Below, piece after piece: positions 57,797-64,000 of a stretch of 64,000 nt of DNA (within the stretch, counting starts at the first letter, position 1; each line of letters opens with the position of its first letter). Under the pieces are notes generated by a model. That model saw nothing but the letters and a program-made list of their open reading frames with translations, had not been told where the DNA came from and ran no database searches. Origin of the DNA: Clitopilus passeckerianus. Lineage: Eukaryota; Basidiomycota; Agaricomycetes; Agaricales; Entolomataceae. The stretch lies in contig CALYLX010000100.1 in NCBI GenBank assembly GCA_944990035.1, positions 62,001 through 126,000 on the forward strand, in the 5' to 3' direction. Both the position numbers and the translations under genes were made by a program.

Positions 57797-60085
57797 ATGC
57801 TCGCAAGGACATTGCTCTGTGTAGTTGTGACGGCGTGCACAGCGAAAGCTGCGATATACGAGAGTGCAGCGGAGCTTCCAAGTACCACATATGATTTCGT
57901 TGTGGTGGGAGGTGGGTTCTCTACCCTTTTGCCCCATAACGACATCCTGATCACCTTGCAGGAGGAACAGCAGGCAACGTTGTCGCCAATCGACTCACAG
58001 AAAATCCTGCTTTCTCTGTGCTAGTCCTCGAAGCTGGAGTCTCGTACGTCATCTCTCTTAACCCGTGTACTTCTTGCTGAAAGAATGCATATTCGGCAGA
58101 AATCAAGATGTCTTGAATTCGATGGTCCCATTCTTCTGCCCTCGGCTGTCACCTAACACCCCGTATGACTGGAACTTCACGACTGTACCTCAGGCTGGGC
58201 TGAATAACCGCTCCATCTTCTACCCTCGAGGACACATCTTAGGCGGGAGCAGCTCAATCAGTAGGTCGATCGTATCCTAGTTGTAGCCTCAAGTCCAATT
58301 TTTCCATAGACTTCATGGCTTATACTCGTGGTTCACGGGACGACTGGAACCGCTACGCTCAAGTCGTTGATGACGCACGTTGGGCTTGGGATAATCTGCA
58401 GCACTACTTTCGGAAGGTTCGTGACCCTATATCTTCTGCATAAAGAGCCCGCCTTCTTATCATTGCCACCTTCAGAACGAGAAGTTTGTCCGACCGGCAG
58501 ACAACCACGATACCCGCGGACAATTCAACCCCCTGCTCCATGGCTATTCCGGCGTCACATCGGTTTCGCTCCCTGGATTCCCTGAGCCAATCGACGAACG
58601 GGTAATAAGGACAACCAAGGAATTGCCAGAAGAGTTTGGGCTGAACGAGGATTACAACTCTGGGAAGCAGTTTGGTATCAGTGCGTTTTCTCTTTCGGTC
58701 GCTCCCATGATAGACGCTGACGACGATTACTCCGTCAGGCTGGACACAATCGACCATTGGCGGAGGAGTGAGAAGCAGTTCAGCCACGTCCTACCTTGGC
58801 CCTCAATTCTCCAAACGCCGAAACCTCCATGTTCTCCTCCATGCCAATGTGGCCCGCGTCATTTCTACGGAGACGAGGGGAGGCAAACCTGTCGTCAAAT
58901 CAGCCGAGTTTAAGGATGCTAGCGGTATGTCCACCATCTCTCCTAGAATTCAACCAATCGTCTCAAAAAACATCGTCCCCAGGCCAACCTTTCAACGTGA
59001 CGGCACGCAAGGAACTTGTCCTTTCCGCCGGTTCTATTGGGACTCCTCACATCCTACTCAACTCGGGCATCGGTTCTCGTTCCCTCCTCTCTTCACTCGG
59101 GATTCCCGTCCTCGTCGATAACCCCTCCGTCGGCCAAAACTTATCCGATCATCCCTTAGTGGCCAACACCTGGCCAACGAACTCAACCAGAACGTTTGAA
59201 GGTTTCTCGAGGAATCAGACCTGGCAAGCTGAAGTTCTACAGGAGTGGCAGGCGACGAAGACTGGCTTGGGCGTGGATGGGACGTTCAATCATATTGGCT
59301 GGGGGAGGGTTAAGAATCAGACGGTCTTTGGGCAGACTGGAGATCCTTCGCCTGGGAAGAACACGGCGCATTATGAGTTGGTTATTACGGTGAGGTTATT
59401 TAAAGGCTCTTCATCGTGGTGTATCTACTGACGCTTCACCCTTGTCGTAGAATGGGCTCAGCCGTGTTCCTGCGGATATTGGAAATAGAAGCAACATTGT
59501 GATCAGCACGATCGTCCTCGCTCCTAACTCCCGTATGTCACTCTTTCCCCTCCTCTCGTTTTCCCACTCAAAGCCTTTCTAGGTGGCTCCGTGACCATCA
59601 ACTCGACAGACCCATTCGCAGCACCTCTCATAGACCCCAACTTCTTGACCTCCCAACCCGATATCGCTATCATGCGCGAAGCCATTCGCAGCGCACGCCG
59701 ATTCATAGCCGCTCCAGCCTGGTCCGACTACCTCTCAGGTCCTTCCCCAAATAACGCAACCACCGACGCCGACCTCGATCTATTCATACGCGGAGCAGCT
59801 GGAAGCATCTTCCACCCTGTCGGGACTGCGAGCATGAGCCCTAAGAATGCGGATTGGGGAGTGGTGGATCCGGAGTTGAGGGTTAAGGGGACTGTGGGGT
59901 TGAGAGTTGTCGATGCGTCGGTTTTGGTGAGTCGGTTTCCTTGGGACCCGAAGGATGAAGGATGAAGGCTGATGCATGCCATGCGTTTTTTTTTGTAGCC
60001 AATTGTACCCGCTGGACATACCCAGGCGCCGACGTATGTCGTCGCTGAAAGAGCGGCGGATCTTATAAAGGCTTCGTGGTTATGA
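57797..60085 (+). CDS. GMC oxidoreductase, aryl-alcohol-oxidase-like (copy 2)
   Basis: Ten exons: 57797-57911, 57962-58043, 58100-58260, 58310-58416, 58476-58680, 58739-58924, 58983-59389, 59451-59532, 59583-59926, 59999-60085; 591 residues. Every intron falls at the same codon and phase as in copy 1, and exons 2, 3, 4, 5 and 9 have identical lengths (82, 161, 107, 205, 344 nt). Signal peptide LLCVVVTACTAKA; YDFVVVGGGTAGNVVANRL for FAD; GSIGTPHILLNSGIG; catalytic His526 (FHPVGTASM) and His570 (AGHTQ). The coding sequences have clearly diverged, so the duplication is not very recent. Same reaction class as copy 1; substrate or expression timing may differ. Confidence 0.93.
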
Positions 60086-60805
60086 ACGAAAAATGGAGGG
60101 TTTCGGTGTCTATCTTCTTTGGGTCTCTCCGGTGTATCTTCATCTTGTCATCTGGTCTCATATGAATAGTAACATTTGAATATAGCTAACTGGGTGACGA
60201 GAGCTTTCAAGATGCACGCTGTGTTTCCCAATGGGAAGAAACCATTTCTGGCATCTAAAGTCGCATTGCACTGTGACGAGGCGACACACGACAGCAATCG
60301 AGATGCTTACCCGTATCTCAAAGAATTTATTTTGTTTGAACCTCAGCTGGTTCGTTTTTCAGCGCAGTTTCGCCGAGAAACAGCAGCGAAGGAAGGTATG
60401 ATGGGTGACAGGTGGAAAATCTCGAACGCGGCAGATCCCGATCCCTTTTCTTTTGTACCAATCATACCGGATTCCCGTCACTCTCGCTATTTTTACCTCA
60501 AAAAGGACCCTTTCTAATAAGAGTTCTCTCAGTGTTGTTTCTGGATTTGGCATCGAATTTGACGCATCCCTATTACCGGGTCACAGACTAATCTCGATTT
60601 CTTCGACCACCTGCCACTTGAACATGGTCGTGCGGGTTTTATGAAGTCACGATGCTCTTCTCGCATTGCAGTTTCTTCTTGCGACGTCAAAACATGTTGT
60701 CGATTCAGTTGCCGCTCGGATATCTGGAGTACGCATCTCCCGTCGGAAACGTCTACCCTACGGGCCCGACTGCAAAGAGCGGACCGACGGTCGTCTGGAC
60801 GGGGG
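60086..60805. other. Intergenic upstream of the arabinofuranosidase gene
   Basis: Frames at 60176-60644 lack support. Promoter of the next gene at the right end. Confidence 0.4.
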
Positions 60806-60811
60806 TATAAA
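60806..60811 (+). promoter_or_regulatory. TATA box of the GH51 gene, overlapping an in-frame upstream ATG
   Basis: TATAAA directly abuts an in-frame ATG at 60811. Transcription starting 25-35 bp downstream would exclude that ATG, which selects 60850 as the translation start. Confidence 0.65.
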
Positions 60812-60849
60812 TGCAAGCCGCAAGGGAAGCGAATCCACCCGTGAACAAG

Positions 60850-63800
60850 ATGTTACTCAATCTCTCAGTGACGCTCGGCATTCTGCTATTCTCTGGATTA
60901 GCAAAGGGGGCCACAGTTTCTGTGAGCTCGACGGCTTCACATCCCATTCCGACTACACTATGTCAGTTCCGCCTTTCCTACACTGAACACTGCTGACCAA
61001 CGACCTACAGGGGGACAAATGTTTGAGGTAAGGCTACGCATGAGAGATCCATGCGTCACTAGCTTACATTTCAACCCCTCAACGTCAGGATATCAATGTA
61101 AGCGAAAATTCTCCTCACCATTTCGACGATTCTTAATCATGATTCAAGCACGTAGGTCGTACTTTGAAACGGGTCAGAAGATTGATTAATCAACCACGGG
61201 TACTGTACAGAGCGGAGACGGTGGTCTATACGGAGAATGTGCGTATCTCTCGCTTGTGCTTCATTAGAGTTTAGCCTGACTCGCAACATTTACTACAGTG
61301 CTAGCAAATCGAGCTTTCCAACTAGTAACCCCAGGTTTGTCTTTGGGATTGCGTACTTATTCTCCTGCTCACATGCGCGTACACAGGAACCTCTGCTGCA
61401 TTGAGCGGTTGGTCCGCAATAAACGGCGCCTCAATCAGCGTCGTTAAGGCGAGCACGCCTGTATCCTCAGCGCTCCCAAATGCGCTTCAGGTCGTGATTC
61501 CCAGTGGAAAATCTGGAGGCGTTGGCTTTGCCAATGGCGGTAATTACGGTTCGTTCGCTCACTTCGTCTGTTTTGGATCGCATTGTAATGCCAACGTCCT
61601 TGCTTCATCAGGCATCAAGGTTACATCCGGATCGACATACACAGCCTCATTCTACTATCGGTTCCCTACATCGTCAGGCTGGAGCGGGAACGCGGTCGTT
61701 AGCTTGCAGACCACCGGCGGTCAGATCCTGGGATCCACAACGGCTGCTCTCTCTGGAAGTCAGACGTCCTGGAAGCAAGTCACCGTTACCTTCAAACCGT
61801 CCACCAGCGGATCCAACCTTTCAAATCAATTTGCAGTCACTATCGATGGTTCCGCAGGAGCGCAAACTATCCAGTTCGCCATGCTGTCGCTGTTCCCTCC
61901 GACGTTCAAGAACAGGCCGAATGGAATGCGTCAAGATATTGCAGATGTAAGGTCACATTTCATCGGATGCTTCAACGTTACTCACTTTCCCCGATCAGGC
62001 TCTGGTTGCAGCTGGGCCAACCTTCTTCCGATTCCCAGGTGGGAACCTTTGAGCAGATCCTACGAAGTACGACTAACGATCACAAATTAGGTGGAAACAA
62101 CGTTGAAGGCGAGACAGCCGCTACTAGGTGGCAATGGAATAACACCGTTCGTGATATACATGTTACTTTCTCTTAACCGCACCGCTGATACCAAAGCTAG
62201 GTCGGTCCTTTGGCTAATCGGCCAGGTAAAGAGCATCCTTAGCTATATTATACAGGATCTGATAGATTGAAAGGTCGTGGTGGGGACTGGGGATATGTCA
62301 ATACCGAGTGAGTCCCTCAAGTAGGCCGATTGACCACCTCAACTGACCTATCCGGCTTCTAGTGGTCTAGGTCTCCTTGAATACCTCCTATGGTGCGAAG
62401 ACTCCGGAATGGAGCCAATCATGGCTGTTTGGGCAGGTGCGGAGATTTTACGATTAAGGCTGGGGATTAAGGCTGATTCAAACCCGTAGGGTACGCACTT
62501 GGTGGAGAGACTATTGCCTCAGGCAATCTTCAGCCCTACATCCAGCAGGCCATCGATCAGATCAACTTCGTCGTTGGTGATCCTGCCAAAAGCTCCGCAG
62601 GTAAGGTCGAAATCGATAGGGCGTGGTCACACCGCCCAACTCATCTGTTTTAGCTGCTCTTCGCTCCTCTCTCGGACACCCTGCACCATTCAAGCTAAAC
62701 TACGTAGAAGTTGGCAACGAGGTAACGATTGAATGAATACGTATCAATATTCAGCCGTTAACGCAATATTTTCACAGGACTTCTTCGCAGCTTCTTCGTG
62801 AGTACCGGGTGCCCGTAGTCCAGATGCGAGACTGATCCCACTCTTTCCATCAGGTATACGTACAGGTGGCCTGCGTTCGTCAACGCTTTGAAAGCTCAAT
62901 TTCCCAGCATCAGTAAGCAGTTACATCTCGTTAGGAGGCCATATTATTCAAATTAACCATCTCTCAGACTTCATCGCGACAAGCAACGTAAATGACCCGG
63001 TCCTTTCCCCAAAGCCGACCCACTACGATGTTCATGTTTACCAAACACCTAGTGAGTGTGCTTTGCTTCGTGTTAATGTGATACTCATTCGTCTCGCTAG
63101 ACTGGTTCTCCAACAATGCTTTCTATTACGATACCTTTGCCGTACGACCTTGCCCTCCTTGACATTACTCTCGCACTAATCAACAAGTAGCGTGATGGCA
63201 CCAAATACTTTGAGGTTTGCATGAGACGATCTTGGGAGCGCATCTCATTCTAATGGATTTACGTTTCTTAGGGTGAATATGCCGCCATTTCAACCGTTGA
63301 CAGCGACATTTGGAATAATAGGTTGCCGTATCCAACTATGTGGTGTAAGTGTACTGTGTTCCCCCTCTGAGCCCCATCTCAGTCGGTGCTACTTTACCAG
63401 GTGCTTCCGGAGAGGCAGCCTTTATGACTGGTCTCGAAAGAAACAGTGACATTGTGTAAGCACGTCCTTCGAGTTAACGTCCAGGCCCTCAGATAGCTCC
63501 GTATTAGCTTCGCTGCCGCCTACGCACCATTGCTAAACGTGAGTAGCTTTACTTCCATTTCATGTCAGATCGGATCTTGACCGAAGTCGCAGCATGTCTC
63601 TGGAACCCAATGGGTGAGTGAGCTCACCGCACAGGATGGAGTGAGTTTGTTGACCTTATGATTAGACACCGAACCTCGTCAGCTTCGAGTAAGTACCGGC
63701 CAACTAAGCCTTCTTCCTATAACTCACGCTGTTTTCGACCAGCTCCGGAAGTGTCTATCTATCCACGAGCTACTACGTGCAGAAGGTAACTTCCCCATAC

Positions 63801-63946
63801 CCTGGTCAAAAACACCTTGTTAACTTTCCCAGCTTTTTGGTACGAACCGCGGTGACGAATATATTCCAAGTACCTTGCCTACCAAGGGAGGAACTCTGCA
63901 CTGGAGTGTCGTACGCAAGACCTCCACGAATGCGCTGATCATCAAG
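60850..63946 (+). CDS. GH51 alpha-L-arabinofuranosidase-like protein, 5' part (runs past window end)
   Basis: At least 26 exons in consistent phase: 60850-60961, 61011-61027, 61089-61097, 61149-61151, 61211-61238, 61299-61334, 61387-61946, 61999-62038, 62091-62146, 62201-62225, 62274-62307, 62363-62436, 62490-62600, 62654-62721, 62778-62797, 62854-62912, 62968-63051, 63101-63141, 63191-63214, 63272-63344, 63401-63455, 63508-63538, 63595-63615, 63666-63688, 63743-63785, 63833-63946, then a donor. Signal peptide [20 protein letters not shown]. Family blocks: [32 protein letters not shown], the acid/base Glu in YVEVGNED and the likely nucleophile Glu in FEGEYA. It removes arabinose side chains from arabinoxylan or arabinan, secreted. 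The missing part is the C-terminal beta domain. Confidence 0.92.
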
Positions 63947-64000
63947 GTATGCATCGCCCCGTTTCTCGAATGGCATGCCCGCTCAGGTCCTGCATTTCCA

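Overview
The window looks like a gene-poor to moderately dense stretch of a mushroom-forming basidiomycete (Agaricomycetes) genome. The evidence is the gene architecture: many phase-conserved GT-AG introns of 42-77 nt, very short exons, and families typical of that group. These include a class II-type fungal laccase, GMC aryl-alcohol-oxidase-like enzymes, a DUF6593-like protein, a beta-trefoil protein resembling mushroom protease inhibitors, a Cyt/volvatoxin-type cytolysin and an expanded F-box-like family. No bacterial-style operon, rRNA gene, convincing tRNA or CRISPR array was seen. The species cannot be named from this.

Left and central part (1-48 kb). A single-exon FCP1/HAD-type phosphatase-like gene (minus, 1029-2603) is followed by a dispersed family of two-exon (sometimes three-exon) F-box-like/LRR-like genes of about 510-554 residues. 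The loci start near 5.5 (A), 10.5 (B), 17.3 (C, pseudogene), 21.6 (D), 34.6 (E), 42.6 (F) and 46.3 kb (G), all on the minus strand, and at 46.6 kb (H) on the plus strand. G and H are divergent. Three further relics of the same family (3.2, 17.8 and 44.2 kb) show that copies are being gained and lost. Seven of the eight loci carry a shared upstream element (core GCCAAAYAATG) 70-127 bp before the ATG. Between the F-box loci lie single accessory genes: an adhesin-like multi-exon gene (6.4-7.8 kb), a 167-residue unknown (12.8 kb), a 153-residue beta-trefoil inhibitor-like gene (14.8 kb), a small 111-residue protein (27 kb), a multi-pass membrane protein (29.3-30.5 kb), a Cyt-like cytolysin gene bracketed by 240-bp direct repeats (36 kb) and a DUF6593-like gene with a GC-AG intron (42.8-43.6 kb). 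The stretches 21.7-26.9, 30.5-33.0 and 37-40.9 kb are gene-poor, with low-complexity polypyrimidine/polypurine DNA and three decayed copies of one element of roughly 0.5-2 kb.

Right part (49.6-64 kb). This is a compact secreted lignocellulose-degradation cluster: a 15-exon laccase (minus), a divergent tiny secreted protein, two tandem 10-exon GMC aryl-alcohol-oxidase-like genes with identical intron positions, and a 5' portion (26 exons, running off the window) of a GH51 alpha-L-arabinofuranosidase-like gene that appears to contain 9-nt and 3-nt micro-exons. The two AAO-like enzymes would supply H2O2 and reduce quinones, the laccase would oxidise phenolics, and the arabinofuranosidase would debranch hemicellulose. 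The functional linkage is inferred from the families and from co-location.

All exon structures were derived by hand from splice signals, reading-frame phase and comparison among the paralogues in the window; none was checked against transcripts or databases.
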